Positions 24,658 to 33,278 of a stretch of DNA of 64,000 nucleotides are shown one piece after another. Both the position numbers and the translations under genes were made by a program. Source of the stretch: Rhodospirillales bacterium. Its GTDB lineage: Bacteria; Pseudomonadota; Alphaproteobacteria; Reyranellales; Reyranellaceae. The notes below the pieces were generated by a model, which was given only the letters and a program-made list of their open reading frames with translations, searched no databases and was not told the origin of the DNA. The stretch is taken from assembly GCA_009377525.1 (NCBI GenBank), contig WHTW01000002.1, positions 1 to 64,000 on the forward strand, read 5' to 3'. The number at the start of each line of letters is the position of its first letter. Position 1 is the stretch's first letter.

Positions 24658-24686
24658 CAAAAAAGCGTACCATTGAATGGTACGCT
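24658..24686 (-). terminator. Rho-independent terminator of the ParB-like gene
   Basis: AGCGTACCATT (24664-24674) and AATGGTACGCT (24676-24686) form an 11-bp stem. On the minus strand it is followed by T residues (24663-24659). It lies 45 bases past the ParB-like stop. Confidence 0.85.
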
Positions 24687-24730
24687 GTCGCGTGTATGAG
24701 CCCTCCGTCGCCAGATGGAGGGCACAGGGG

Positions 24731-26440
24731 CTACGCGTCGTTGGCCGCTGCCGTGTGCGACACTAACCGCATGCAGTCCGGAAGCCAGGCGCGGCCCTTG
24801 GCGCCGCTCTCGTCGAGCGTTGCCTTCGGATCGGCCGTGCGGTCGAAGTAGCTCGCGAGCGTCGCCACGAGCTCTTTCTTCGTGGCGGCGCCCAAGCCAG
24901 GGTGCTTCCGCGCGGCGCCACACTCAGTGGCAACCTTGAGCAGCGCGTCTTTCTGGAGGCCGGCGAGGAAGACCTCGTCGGGCGTCCAGACCTCCCGCAT
25001 GTTGAACGGCATGTCCTTCGCAAGCTCCGCAAAGAGCGTCTCCGAAGGCTCCGCCTCATCGAGCCGCCGTATCCCGAAGCACAGGATAGGGAGGAGCGAT
25101 ACGAGGCAGTCGAGCTTGACGTCGCTCATAGATCGCAAGCCCGGCAGGACATGCGTCCAGTCAGCTCCCAGGTTAAAGAGCCGCAGCCATGCGGGCATCT
25201 CCTCGGACGCCTTGTGGGAAATGCCGAGCAGCAGAAGCAGTTTCTGCGCCGCTTCTTCGAGCATGGCATACGCCTTCGAGGACCGCGGATGCCGCGCGAG
25301 TTCCTGCAGGGCATCGTGGGGCCGAAGGGAAAGGCCGGCGTCCACGGTGCCCTTTGCAAGGAGGAGCATCGCCGCCGTCTCCTTGGCCTTGCGCGGATCG
25401 TCCATCAAGGCCATCTGCATCGCGAGCGTCTTGTGGGCGTTCGCATACCGCAGGGTCGCCCGCGCATATGCCGGGCGATCCTTCGGCTTCTCCTTGCGCT
25501 CTTGCTTGGCGACACCCTTGTCGACCTCGTGCTTCACCAGGCCCTTGCGAACCTCTACGCGGCCGGACGGCGAGAGGTGGATGATGGCGCCGCCTTGCTC
25601 CTTGCCCTTCGTGTCCCGGTATTGCCACCAAGGCACGGAGTGCTCGGTTGCCACCTCGACCCAGGCGCACTCCTTGCGGAGCGCCTCGGCCTTGGCGTCC
25701 ACGGCCTCCGTCTGGAGCGCCATGAACTGCTCACGGTCGTCGAAGTACGTGGTCTCCTTCTCCGCGAACAGATCCTTGGTGAAGGTGCCCGTGTACCGCT
25801 CGACCGGAAAGATCGCGCTCGCGAGCGACGGCTTCTCGCCGAGGATATGCGCGCGGAGCTGCCGGGCGTCGAGGTGCCCGTACCGTTTGATCTCCCCGAG
25901 GAGCTTCTTGTGCTCAGCCTGCGGCGCGAGCGTGAGCGCCTCGGCGAGTGACAGGGGAAGCGCCTTGGCGCGGACCGCCTCCTTGACCTCGGGTGCCAGG
26001 TCCGCAAGCGCCAGGCGCCTGCGGATGGTCGGCATCGAGACGCCGGTCTCCGCAGAGATATCCTCGATCTTGGCGCCCTTCGTGAGGAGCTTCGCGAACG
26101 CCTCCGCCTCGTCGATCGGATCGAGCGCCTCGCGCTGGACGTTCTCGACGGTGGCGATGCGGTCGAGATCGGCCGCGGAGGCATTGCCGTGAAGCCTGAT
26201 CGGGACACGATACGTGTCCGCGATGTCGCCGCGGTCGTTGAGGAGCTTGAGCGCCATGTACCGGCGCTTGCCGACGACAACGCGAAAGGCATTCTTGCCC
26301 TCGGGCTTTACGACAAGGTTCTGGAGGACTCCGTCCTTCTTGATGCTCTGGGCGAGCCCTTCGAGCGTGGTCTTGTTGAACGAGCGACGCGGGTTGCCCC
26401 TCGGCGCAAGGAGCGCCGAGAACGGTGCGGTGGTAGCCAT
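24731..26440 (-). CDS. ParB/RepB-like partition or regulatory protein
   Basis: 569 residues from MATTAPFSALLAPRGNPRRS. The ParB N-terminal box has NPRRSFNKTTLEGLAQSIKK, VVVGKRRYMALKLL and TVENVQREALDPIDEAEAF, followed by an HTH (IEDISAETGVSMPTIRRRLA). The remaining 350 residues (a YFDDREQFMALQTEAV region, then helical repeats) match the long plasmid-type ParB-like proteins of alphaproteobacteria. No ParA gene is adjacent, so partition is not certain; regulation of the element is also possible. Its leader (26510-26610) is shared with the secreted-protein gene at 27130. Confidence 0.88.
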   Translation of the reverse strand: MATTAPFSALLAPRGNPRRSFNKTTLEGLAQSIKKDGVLQNLVVKPEGKNAFRVVVGKRRYMALKLLNDRGDIADTYRVPIRLHGNASAADLDRIATVENVQREALDPIDEAEAFAKLLTKGAKIEDISAETGVSMPTIRRRLALADLAPEVKEAVRAKALPLSLAEALTLAPQAEHKKLLGEIKRYGHLDARQLRAHILGEKPSLASAIFPVERYTGTFTKDLFAEKETTYFDDREQFMALQTEAVDAKAEALRKECAWVEVATEHSVPWWQYRDTKGKEQGGAIIHLSPSGRVEVRKGLVKHEVDKGVAKQERKEKPKDRPAYARATLRYANAHKTLAMQMALMDDPRKAKETAAMLLLAKGTVDAGLSLRPHDALQELARHPRSSKAYAMLEEAAQKLLLLLGISHKASEEMPAWLRLFNLGADWTHVLPGLRSMSDVKLDCLVSLLPILCFGIRRLDEAEPSETLFAELAKDMPFNMREVWTPDEVFLAGLQKDALLKVATECGAARKHPGLGAATKKELVATLASYFDRTADPKATLDESGAKGRAWLPDCMRLVSHTAAANDA

Positions 26441-26509
26441 TGGTTGTCTCCGTGGATGGTGCATGCCCGCGATTCCGCGACGGAGTCGAGACGGCATGCT
26501 GGCTTTGGT

Positions 26510-26610
26510 ATCCGCACGTGCGGATCGGTCTCAAAGAACTGAGGACCTGCGTACAGTGTATGGACGCGGCCGAATCGACCCTAGGCAACCAAATGTCGGG
26601 CGTTCTCCGC
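26510..26610 (-). repeat. Duplicated structured leader, copy A (upstream of ParB-like gene)
   Basis: An 84-base block (26527-26610) is about 89% identical to 27517-27600, and each copy is joined to a perfect palindrome (here ATCCGCACGTGCGGAT at 26510-26525). The block ends 87 bases from the ParB-like start; copy B ends 88 bases from its gene's start. Constant spacing and the paired base changes in the palindrome suggest a shared promoter plus leader. The remaining 26611-26830 gap holds nothing I recognise. Confidence 0.8.
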
Positions 26611-26830
26611 ATGACCAACCCTGAGATGGCGCTATGTGCGCCGTTCTCTCCAATGAACAGGCCTGCAAGAAAGCACGCACCCGCTTGGCAAACACATGCC
26701 ATGAGCAACGTTCAGTTCACCGAGAAGCAGCAGACAACCGGCAAAGCTCGCGAGTGTCTGATTAGCGCACGGGGGAGAATATAGGTGATCCACACGGCTA
26801 CGTTGCGCAACGCGTGCACATTGATACCAT

Positions 26831-27040
26831 ATGGGTACTATGCGGATTGTCATCGTTGAGCCGCCGACTCACCGTGTAAACATATTCCTGGCAGCCTCAT
26901 TGGCGGCAATCCTGCTAATCGCCATCGTTGCCGGGCTGGCGTCAGCTAAGCGATTGCTCAGAGAAGAGGCTCCCCAATTGAGCGAGCACCGTGTTTGGAT
27001 AGATGCCGAAGGTGATGCATTGAAGGCTGCCGCACAGTAG
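26831..27040 (+). CDS. Small single-pass membrane protein
   Basis: 69 residues, MGTMRIVIVEPPTHRVNIFL, then a strong hydrophobic segment (about 18-38, LAASLAAILLIAIVAGLAS) and a charged C-terminus. A second Met at 26840 is an alternative start. It stands alone between the two leader copies. No family recognised. Confidence 0.45.
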   Translation: MGTMRIVIVEPPTHRVNIFLAASLAAILLIAIVAGLASAKRLLREEAPQLSEHRVWIDAEGDALKAAAQ

Positions 27041-27098
27041 CTAGAAGGAGTGCCGCGCGTCGTGCGGGTTTCTCTCGCGTGAACACTGTATGCCGCGT

Positions 27099-27121
27099 GA
27101 AAAACCCCGCCGGAGCGGGGT
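27099..27121 (-). terminator. Rho-independent terminator of the secreted-protein gene
   Basis: CCCCGC (27105-27110), CGGA loop, GCGGGG (27115-27120), with A27100-A27104 giving a T-run on the minus strand. It lies just past the stop at 27130. Confidence 0.85.
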
Positions 27122-27129
27122 GTGGTGGA

Positions 27130-27429
27130 TCAGTCACAAGGAACTGGTTCTGAGATGACAATCCAGCCGAAGTCTGCTTGGCACTGCTTGTCGGCGTCGA
27201 AGCCCTTGCAGTACACGGCTTCGAGCTGCGCCCGCCGTGCGACCTGCGATGGCGGGAATGCCAGCGCACAGTACAACGTGGTGCGTCTTTTGAGTTGCAC
27301 CTTGCTTTCCCCTGAGACGGTGAAGGCGAGGATGGGGGCCGCCAGCAGCGCGGGGAGTGCAAGGCAGCAGGCGCGCACTCGAGGGTGCGACGGTGCAAGC
27401 TGCGCCAAGGGCGAGGCTTTGGTCGCCAT
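27130..27429 (-). CDS. Small secreted Cys-containing protein
   Basis: 99 residues from MATKASPLAQLAPSHPRVRA. An Arg/His n-region and hydrophobic CCLALPALLAAPILAFTVSG form a signal peptide. The mature part has Cys in YCAL, YCKG, KQCQ and the final PCD, which could form disulfides. It is preceded by copy B of the 84-base leader and followed by its own terminator. No family recognised. Confidence 0.6.
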   Translation of the reverse strand: MATKASPLAQLAPSHPRVRACCLALPALLAAPILAFTVSGESKVQLKRRTTLYCALAFPPSQVARRAQLEAVYCKGFDADKQCQADFGWIVISEPVPCD

Positions 27430-27501
27430 GTGATTGGTCTCCGAAATGTGCGTGCAGGCGCGATTCCACCACGGGAATGCGAGCATGCACGTCGTGGCGA
27501 G

Positions 27502-27600
27502 GTCCGCGCGCGGACGGGTCTCAAAGAACTGAGAACCTGCGATCAGTGTATGGACGCGACCGAACCGCCCCTAGGCACCCAAATATCTGGCGTTCTCCGC
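27502..27600 (-). repeat. Duplicated structured leader, copy B
   Basis: Block 27517-27600 pairs with copy A (26527-26610; about nine mismatches). The linked palindrome is GTCCGCGCGCGGAC at 27502-27515. Its outer pair is G-C where copy A has A-T, a compensating change. On the other side the VirD4-like gene begins 28-64 bases away, so this copy may also serve that gene. Confidence 0.8.
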
Positions 27601-27663
27601 GCGGCTCGATCAACGCATTGGGTCGCCATGCGTGCGTTCGCAACGAGCGATATCGTGGACCGC

Positions 27664-28833
27664 ATGCATCGAACAAACGACGTATCCCAAATCGGACGCA
27701 TACTCTTTCGGAACGACCAACGGACCTTCGGCATCCGCCAGGCCGACCGGCTCATGCACCTGTATGCCTTGGGACAGACGGGCACCGGCAAGACGAGCCT
27801 GCTTGTGTCGCTCGCGCGGCAGGACCTCGACGCAGGCCGCGGTGTCTGCTTCATCGATCCTCACGGCGACGCGGTCGAACGCCTCGCCGAAGCCGCCGCA
27901 GTGTCGGGGCGTTCCGATGTGGTGTACTGGAACGTGCCCGATCCGGCGTCGCCTTTTGGATACAATCCGCTCCGATACGTGCGGCAGGACAAGATCCCGC
28001 TCGCGGTCTCCGGAGTGCTTGAGGCGATGCGCAAGCTCTGGAGCGACGCCTGGGGCGTGCGCATGGAGCACATCCTCCGGAACGCGCTGTATGCGCTCTT
28101 CGAGCGGCCGGGGAGCACGCTCGCGGACGTGCTGCGTCTGCTCGGCGAGGAGGCATTTCGGAAGGAAGTCGCGCGCGGCATCTCGAACGAGCCGGTGCGG
28201 CAGTTCTGGCTCAAGGAGTTCAGCAAGTATTCATACGGATATCGTTCCGACGGCATCGCGCCCGTGCAGAACAAGATCGGCGCCTTCTTGGCCGATCCCA
28301 TGCTCCGGCGCATCCTCACGGAGCCCCAGGAGGACCTCCGTATCAGGAGGATCATGGATCAAGGCGGCGCGCTCCTCGTCAATCTGGCCAAAGGGCGGAT
28401 CGGCGAGGACAGCGCCAACCTGCTGGGCAGCCTCCTGGTTTCGACGATCGCGCTTGCGGCGTTCAGCCGAGCCGACTTGGCCGCCTCCACGCGGCGGCCT
28501 TTCGCGCTCTTCATCGACGAGTTCCACAACTTCACGACGCTCTCGATCGCGACGATGGCCGCCGAGCTCCGGAAGTACGGGGTCTCGCTTGCTCTCGCGA
28601 ACACCCACCTCGACGCCCTCGAGCCGGAGGTGCGGCATGCCGTCTTGGGAAACGTGGGCACGCTCATCGCATTCCGTGCGGGCGCCGAGGATGCCGTCCA
28701 CCTGGCCAGGGAGTTCTCGCCGGTCTTCGGCGCCGACGATCTCACGAAGCTCCCCAACTACCACATGTACCTGAAGCTCATGATCGACGGCACGCCGAGC
28801 CGGCCGTTCAGTGCGGTGACCTGCCTCGCTTGA
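27664..28833 (+). CDS. VirD4/TraD-like coupling ATPase
   Basis: 389 residues from MHRTNDVSQIGRILFRNDQR; an ATG at 27628 would add 12 residues. Walker A is ALGQTGTGKTSLL (37-44), the FIDPHGDAVE strand follows, Walker B is FALFIDEFHNF, and a sensor-like ALANTHLDAL precedes the C-terminus. This is the RecA-like fold of type IV secretion coupling proteins. It lacks N-terminal TM segments, so it would be a cytoplasmic motor that selects DNA or protein substrates. Its end overlaps the convergent XRE gene by 26 bases. Confidence 0.85.
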   Translation: MHRTNDVSQIGRILFRNDQRTFGIRQADRLMHLYALGQTGTGKTSLLVSLARQDLDAGRGVCFIDPHGDAVERLAEAAAVSGRSDVVYWNVPDPASPFGYNPLRYVRQDKIPLAVSGVLEAMRKLWSDAWGVRMEHILRNALYALFERPGSTLADVLRLLGEEAFRKEVARGISNEPVRQFWLKEFSKYSYGYRSDGIAPVQNKIGAFLADPMLRRILTEPQEDLRIRRIMDQGGALLVNLAKGRIGEDSANLLGSLLVSTIALAAFSRADLAASTRRPFALFIDEFHNFTTLSIATMAAELRKYGVSLALANTHLDALEPEVRHAVLGNVGTLIAFRAGAEDAVHLAREFSPVFGADDLTKLPNYHMYLKLMIDGTPSRPFSAVTCLA

Positions 28834-29473
28834 GGCCGTGGGCCTTGTGATGCTTATGGCCCCCGCGCACGCGCTCTGGCGTTTTCCCTTTCCGTTGTGG
28901 AGGCTTAGCGGCGTAATCTTTGGCAGACTTCTGGATCGCTGCTCGAAACTCCGCAGCCATCTCCTCGGCCATCCAGATTAGTTGGGGATGACCGCTTTTC
29001 TTAACCGCTGCACAGAACTCGTTGATCGCCCAGCTTGGATTTCCCGTGGTCTTGCCCCATTTAGGAATGTGCCGGAGATCTTCTCGGGTATCGCTACGAT
29101 CATCCCTGACGGTTCGCACGCCGGGTAGTTCTGCTAAGCGATGATCCTTCGTCGGCATCTCAAAGGCGCGCTCATGGCTCTGCAGCTGCGCAGAGTCCCG
29201 AATTGTCGATTGTCGCTGTGAGCGTCTTCCTGCCTTGAGGGGCGCGGGAGGCTTTTCCCCTGGCCTGGGCTCGATAAAGAGGTCTGCGGGCTTCACATCC
29301 AGCGCGCGGGCGAGCTTGTCGAGAAGCTCGATGCCGATGTTGGCTTCCCCGCGCTCGACCTCCGCGACGTAGGACGCATTGGTCCGCGCGGCTACGGCCA
29401 CGTCCTCCAGGGTCATCACCCGGGCCACGCGGTGCTTCCGCACGTTCCAGCCCACAAGCTTCTTCGCCTCCAT
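28808..29473 (-). CDS. XRE-family regulator with C-terminal extension
   Basis: 221 residues. The N-terminal HTH (about 8-65) is VRKHRVARVMTLEDVAVAAR, TNASYVAEVERGEANIG, LDVKPADLFIEP. A linker of 60 residues and a second helical region (WAINEFCAAVKKSGHPQLIW, MAEEMAAEFRAAIQKSAK) follow, then a very basic tail with His repeats (GGHKHHKAHGLKRG). The tail overlaps the end of the VirD4-like gene. Possibly a regulator of the transfer or cargo genes. Confidence 0.8.
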   Translation of the reverse strand: MEAKKLVGWNVRKHRVARVMTLEDVAVAARTNASYVAEVERGEANIGIELLDKLARALDVKPADLFIEPRPGEKPPAPLKAGRRSQRQSTIRDSAQLQSHERAFEMPTKDHRLAELPGVRTVRDDRSDTREDLRHIPKWGKTTGNPSWAINEFCAAVKKSGHPQLIWMAEEMAAEFRAAIQKSAKDYAAKPPQRKGKTPERVRGGHKHHKAHGLKRGRSPH

Positions 29474-29564
29474 GGTCCAGAAGGCAGCAGCTTGCCCATC
29501 CCTAATACAGCGGCTATAAACCTATTGGGGAAAGCATAGTATTAATGCCGATGGGAGGGCTGTG

Positions 29565-30143
29565 ATGAAAGTGTGGACGATTGCGGCGCTGTGCCTGGTT
29601 CCGGGCGCGGCGTGGGGACAGACGGCTGCGTTCAAGTGCGCGAAGCCGGGGACGGTGGTGCAGTACCAGGACGGCAGCTGGACCGAGTGGGTGAACCAGG
29701 AGGCCAACTACTGCCGGGTCAACCACAAGCGCCGGAACGAAGCTGATCCCCGACTGTCGGACTGGTACGCGCCCATGGCGTCTGTTTCGATTAACTCCAC
29801 CATCGACCGTCCGTGGCTCGACCAGGTGAAGCCTCAGGCGATCTGGCCGCTCTCAGTCGGCAAGAAGCTCTCGGGCCGCTATGACGGCGCGAACAACACC
29901 GGCACCAGTCACGGCAGCTGGACCTTCACCTTCACGGTCGAGAAATACGAGCGGATCACGACGAAGGCGGGCACCTTCGATACGTTCGCCATCACGCGGA
30001 CGCAGGAAGGCATCGGCCGTCCGTTCAAGGAGAAATGGACGCAGTGGTACGCCCCGGAGCCTGGCGTCGTCGTCCGCTACGACTACTGGAACAACCAGGG
30101 CAGGACGAACAAGGGCGACGCCGTCGCGATCAAGGGGCGGTAG
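29565..30143 (+). CDS. Secreted protein of unknown function
   Basis: 192 residues. A GGGAGGG lies 7 bases before the ATG at 29565. The signal peptide MKVWTIAALCLVPGAAWGQT is cut near AWG-QT. The mature part has FKCAKPGTVVQYQDGSWTEW and later WTFTFTVEKYERITTKAGTF, DTFAITRTQEGIG and WYAPEPGVVVRYDYW, a beta-rich pattern. It is first in a run of four exported proteins, three bases before the next start. No family recognised. Confidence 0.75.
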   Translation: MKVWTIAALCLVPGAAWGQTAAFKCAKPGTVVQYQDGSWTEWVNQEANYCRVNHKRRNEADPRLSDWYAPMASVSINSTIDRPWLDQVKPQAIWPLSVGKKLSGRYDGANNTGTSHGSWTFTFTVEKYERITTKAGTFDTFAITRTQEGIGRPFKEKWTQWYAPEPGVVVRYDYWNNQGRTNKGDAVAIKGR

Positions 30144-30145
30144 CC

Positions 30146-30832
30146 GTGCGGATGCTGCTTTGGACGGCAGGTGCCGCGCTCGTGCTTGCCGCAGCCGCTG
30201 CCTCAGCGCAGGACACGACACCGCTCGCGGAGGTGCCCTTTGCCGGGTACGGCGACGCGCACGTGTGGCCGGACTGCACTTCACGCGTTGTCGATGGCGT
30301 GGCCTGGGTCGGCGATTGCCGCCTGTCGGGGAACCTCGTGGGAGACGGCTTCACAGTCTCGCTCGACCACGTGTTCCGCTTCGGGAGCGCCGGGTGCGCG
30401 CTCGTGCTCCCCGGCGCGCGCCACGAAGCGGACATCGCCTGCCGGAGGCTGGGCCAGCAGTTCGGGAGCTGGATCGAGGTCTCTCAAATACTCGGGACGC
30501 CCTGTCAGGCCTCGGGCGTGCTCTGGTCCAGCGTCGCGGCCTCGACCGAGGGCGAGCGCGATCCGCCGGTGATGCACGTCGTCAAGGTCGAGGTGGAGCT
30601 CCTGATCGAGCCAGGCCAGGCGGCGTGCGAAGCGGGCATCTGGAACGAAACCCGCTACTACCTCGTCTGCGCCGAGCGGCCTGATCCGGGCCTCTCTGTC
30701 GCCTCGGTCAACGAGCGGGTGTGCCGGACGGGCGTCGAGTTTCTGACCTTCGAGGCGGTCCACCGGAAGCCGGACGGAACCGACGAAGACAATCCGTGGC
30801 ACCGGCGGCTGTTCGCGCAGGTGCAGTCCTAG
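30146..30832 (+). CDS. Secreted protein of unknown function
   Basis: 228 residues from the GTG at 30146 (SD AAGGGGCGG); an ATG at 30152 is the alternative. The signal peptide MLLWTAGAALVLAAAAASAQ is followed by a Cys-rich mature part (DCTS, DCRLSG, GCALV, ACRRL, TPCQA, ACEAG, VCAE, VCRTG) that suggests disulfides. It follows the previous secreted gene by two bases and is probably co-transcribed. No family recognised. Confidence 0.7.
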   Translation: MRMLLWTAGAALVLAAAAASAQDTTPLAEVPFAGYGDAHVWPDCTSRVVDGVAWVGDCRLSGNLVGDGFTVSLDHVFRFGSAGCALVLPGARHEADIACRRLGQQFGSWIEVSQILGTPCQASGVLWSSVAASTEGERDPPVMHVVKVEVELLIEPGQAACEAGIWNETRYYLVCAERPDPGLSVASVNERVCRTGVEFLTFEAVHRKPDGTDEDNPWHRRLFAQVQS

Positions 30833-30847
30833 GATTTGGGGGGAACT

Positions 30848-31258
30848 ATGCTTGCACGCTTCATCTTGTGCTGCGCCAGCGGTGGGCTCTTGTCGCTCTC
30901 CGCCTGCACGCCTGGTCCAATGATAGCGGCGTTCAGCCCGACTAAGTCATACAGCATTCAGGAAGCGCTCCAGTGCCGAGGTCCGGCGGCGACCTTTTCT
31001 CAGAAGGCCATCGAGGCAGTCCAGCCGCTCGGCCTGCCGGTCGCGGGCCGGAGTCCGACGCAGCTCACGTTCCAGAAGTTGGTCGACAACTACATCTTCA
31101 CCGGCGAGGTGAGCCACACCAACGTGGTCTTGGAGTGGAAGGCGTATCCGACCGTGAGCATCGCGATCTCGGCGGGCGGCAACCTGGGATCCGCCGATCA
31201 GGCGACGGTCGAGCAGCTGGCGGCCGACATCAAGGGCAAGCTCGCCGCGGACTGCTGA
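30848..31258 (+). CDS. Lipoprotein of unknown function
   Basis: 136 residues from MLARFILCCASGGLLSLSAC. The lipobox LSAC gives a lipidated Cys at residue 20, so the protein is membrane-anchored after export. The mature part includes YSIQEALQCRGPAATFSQKA, QLTFQKLVDNYIFTG and a C-terminal QLAADIKGKLAADC. The start fits the GGGGGG SD just upstream. Third in the exported-protein run. Confidence 0.75.
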   Translation: MLARFILCCASGGLLSLSACTPGPMIAAFSPTKSYSIQEALQCRGPAATFSQKAIEAVQPLGLPVAGRSPTQLTFQKLVDNYIFTGEVSHTNVVLEWKAYPTVSIAISAGGNLGSADQATVEQLAADIKGKLAADC

Positions 31259-31456
31259 GGGGTGAATGCGGTGTCAGCAAATCCTTGCACGTGGACTCGG
31301 AAGGCCCTTCGGCTAGCCGCGATTGCGCGGCCTCGCCTGCAGCGGCTTCGGCACTTCGCATGGCCACGCAAAGTGGCGAGCCGCTCCCACCACGTCAGTC
31401 GGCGGCAAACCAACGCACGGAGTTGTTCTCGACAATCGTTCAAGCGGGAGGGTGTG

Positions 31457-31792
31457 ATGAAGGTGTTGTTCTTGGGGGCAGCGCTCTGCCTCGTCTGTAG
31501 CGTGGCGTATGCGCAAACGTGGCAGGCGCAGCCGAGGCTTATGAAGGAGCGCTCGGTGGCATCATGCACCGATGATGGGACCGAAAGGACCATGATCGTC
31601 TCCGGCAACAAATTGACGATGAAGACCGTCGTTAGCTACGACGCCACCATACGCGCCGATGGAACGGTCGATGAAATCATCCGGCTCCCGAGCGGCAGGC
31701 GGCTTCGTCTCACCGGGAATGTCCAGACGCGCGACCTCGAACTGACCAATGAGCAGTACGGCTGCCGGTACAAGCTGGTTGTGAAGCAGTGA
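31457..31792 (+). CDS. Small secreted protein
   Basis: 111 residues. GCGGGAGGGTGTG precedes the ATG. The signal peptide MKVLFLGAALCLVCSVAYAQ is cut after AYA. The mature domain has RSVASCTDDGTERTMIVSGN and a C-terminal YGCRYKLVVKQ, beta-rich with two Cys. It is separated from the lipoprotein gene by 198 bases that hold no gene I can support. No family recognised. Confidence 0.7.
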   Translation: MKVLFLGAALCLVCSVAYAQTWQAQPRLMKERSVASCTDDGTERTMIVSGNKLTMKTVVSYDATIRADGTVDEIIRLPSGRRLRLTGNVQTRDLELTNEQYGCRYKLVVKQ

Positions 31793-31807
31793 TCCGCCGT
31801 TCCTCGC

Positions 31808-32155
31808 GTGGGCAGTGACACCGGCATGTGGGCATACGTTGCGGTGCTCGCCCTCACGGCGGTCGCGGTGCTTGGCGACTACTTCCTCAAGCTCGCGAGC
31901 GCGGAAGACGACGCCATCTGGAACCGCTGGTTCCTCCTGGGCCTCACCGTGCTCTCGGGGACGACCTTCGGGTGGGTCTTCATCATGCGGCACATGAAGC
32001 TCGCCGCGATCGGGATCGTCTACTCGATCACGATGATCCTCCTCCTCGCACTCGTCGGCGTGCTGTGCTTCGACGAGCGCCTAAGCATCGCCGAGCTCGC
32101 CGGTCTCGCGCTCGCCATCGCGGCGCTCGTCCTTTTGGTCCGGTTTGGCGAGTAG
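31808..32155 (+). CDS. Small four-TM membrane protein (SMR/EamA-like)
   Basis: 115 residues from the GTG at 31808, or 109 from the ATG at 31826. Four hydrophobic segments: WAYVAVLALTAVAVLGDYFL, WFLLGLTVLSGTTFGWVFIM, AAIGIVYSITMILLLALVGV and LAGLALAIAALVLLVRFG. The AIGIVYSI...L...GVLCFDERLS pattern recalls small multidrug resistance and EamA-type half-transporters. The usual SMR Glu in TM1 is not seen (Asp in GDYFLK instead), so the substrate is unknown. It is 15 bases after the secreted-protein gene. Confidence 0.65.
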   Translation: MGSDTGMWAYVAVLALTAVAVLGDYFLKLASAEDDAIWNRWFLLGLTVLSGTTFGWVFIMRHMKLAAIGIVYSITMILLLALVGVLCFDERLSIAELAGLALAIAALVLLVRFGE

Positions 32156-32160
32156 CTGCG

Positions 32161-32655
32161 ATGACGCCCACGCCGTTTCATGTCGCCCGCTGCGAGCTGG
32201 GCCTCGGCATCTTCGCGACCCATTTCATACCGAGAGGCGCCACGATACTTTTGTTCAGGGGGCCGCTCGTGGACGTTGCGGCCGTGCTCGCGAAAGGCGA
32301 TCGCTCAGGCGACGTGGTGCAGGTCGATCGGCACCGGTATATCGACCCTGATCCGCCTGGCCTCTACGTCAACCATTCATGCGATCCAAACGCCGGTATC
32401 CGCGACGGCAGCTCGCTCGTTGCGATTCAACCGATTTGGCCGGGGGAGCAGATTTGCTTCGACTACTCGACGACGATGTGCGACCGCCTGTGGTCCCTGG
32501 CGTGCCGGTGCGGGTCGCCGCATTGCCGCGGCACCGTGCTCGATTTCGACCTCATTCCGGCCCACGTCGCGCAACGGTACCTCGCGCTCGGTATCGTGCA
32601 GCCCTTCATCGTACGTGAGCTCGGCGCAGAAGCCGCAGTACCTGCTCGAGACTGA
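32161..32655 (+). CDS. SET-domain protein (putative lysine methyltransferase)
   Basis: 164 residues. The SET motifs are in order: GLGIFATHFIPRGATIL, then the pseudoknot region LYVNHSCDPNAGI (NHSCxPN) and GEQICFDYSTT (GExxxxDY). A post-SET CRCGSPHCRG could hold zinc with the NHSC Cys. The SAM-binding and catalytic Tyr positions appear intact. No signal peptide is seen. Bacterial SET proteins methylate host or bacterial histone-like and ribosomal proteins; the target here is unknown. It starts 5 bases after the membrane-protein gene. Confidence 0.85.
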   Translation: MTPTPFHVARCELGLGIFATHFIPRGATILLFRGPLVDVAAVLAKGDRSGDVVQVDRHRYIDPDPPGLYVNHSCDPNAGIRDGSSLVAIQPIWPGEQICFDYSTTMCDRLWSLACRCGSPHCRGTVLDFDLIPAHVAQRYLALGIVQPFIVRELGAEAAVPARD

Positions 32656-32883
32656 CGCCGTACAGCAGGCGCAGCGTATGCCACGGACCAACCGCATGCC
32701 CTGTCCAGGCGAGGACTGCAAACTTCTGGGGGCTGCCAGTATTGAGGCGGCTTTCCAACTCGAAACTGGGCGGCCTGTTACACCCAGGCCCATGCATGGA
32801 CCCCCTTCCCATGGTTGCAACGACTCGATATGCTCCCCCGCTATGGGTTGTTCGCGTACCAGGACATGCAATTGGGGGGTACC

Positions 32884-33270
32884 ATGAAGCTCATTCTGCG
32901 CCGGGATCAGAAGTCGACCGGCATGCTCTCGAAGACCATCACGTTCCTGCTCGACGTCCGTGCGGACCTCAGCGAGGACGAACGCGCGAACGTCGCGAAA
33001 TACAAGCTCGCCGATACGGTGCTGTATGAGAAGATGACCATGACGGACCGTGGGTCGGGCTTGTTGGGCGTCGCGTCGCGGCTCGCGTTCAAGGCAGCGA
33101 ACATCTCAATCACCGTGGGAGATCTGGCCCAAGGCAAGCGGATCGACTGCAAGGACATCATCGAGATGGTTGCGATCGAGGAGCAGGTGCGGGAGGCCGC
33201 GCACACGTTCAAGACCGTCCTCGAGGCCGCGGCGCGTTTCGGCGGCGAGGAAGCCATCGAGATCAGCTAG
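32884..33270 (+). CDS. Hypothetical protein preceding the HerA-like ATPase
   Basis: 128 residues, MKLILRRDQKSTGMLSKTIT, with TFLLDVRADLSEDERANVAK and a later GKRIDCKDIIEMVAIEEQVR. A GGGGGG motif lies 7 bases before the ATG. No TM or signal peptide. It ends 8 bases before the large ATPase gene, so the two are probably in one operon and may act together. No family recognised. Confidence 0.6.
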   Translation: MKLILRRDQKSTGMLSKTITFLLDVRADLSEDERANVAKYKLADTVLYEKMTMTDRGSGLLGVASRLAFKAANISITVGDLAQGKRIDCKDIIEMVAIEEQVREAAHTFKTVLEAAARFGGEEAIEIS

Positions 33271-33278
33271 CCGCGCAG

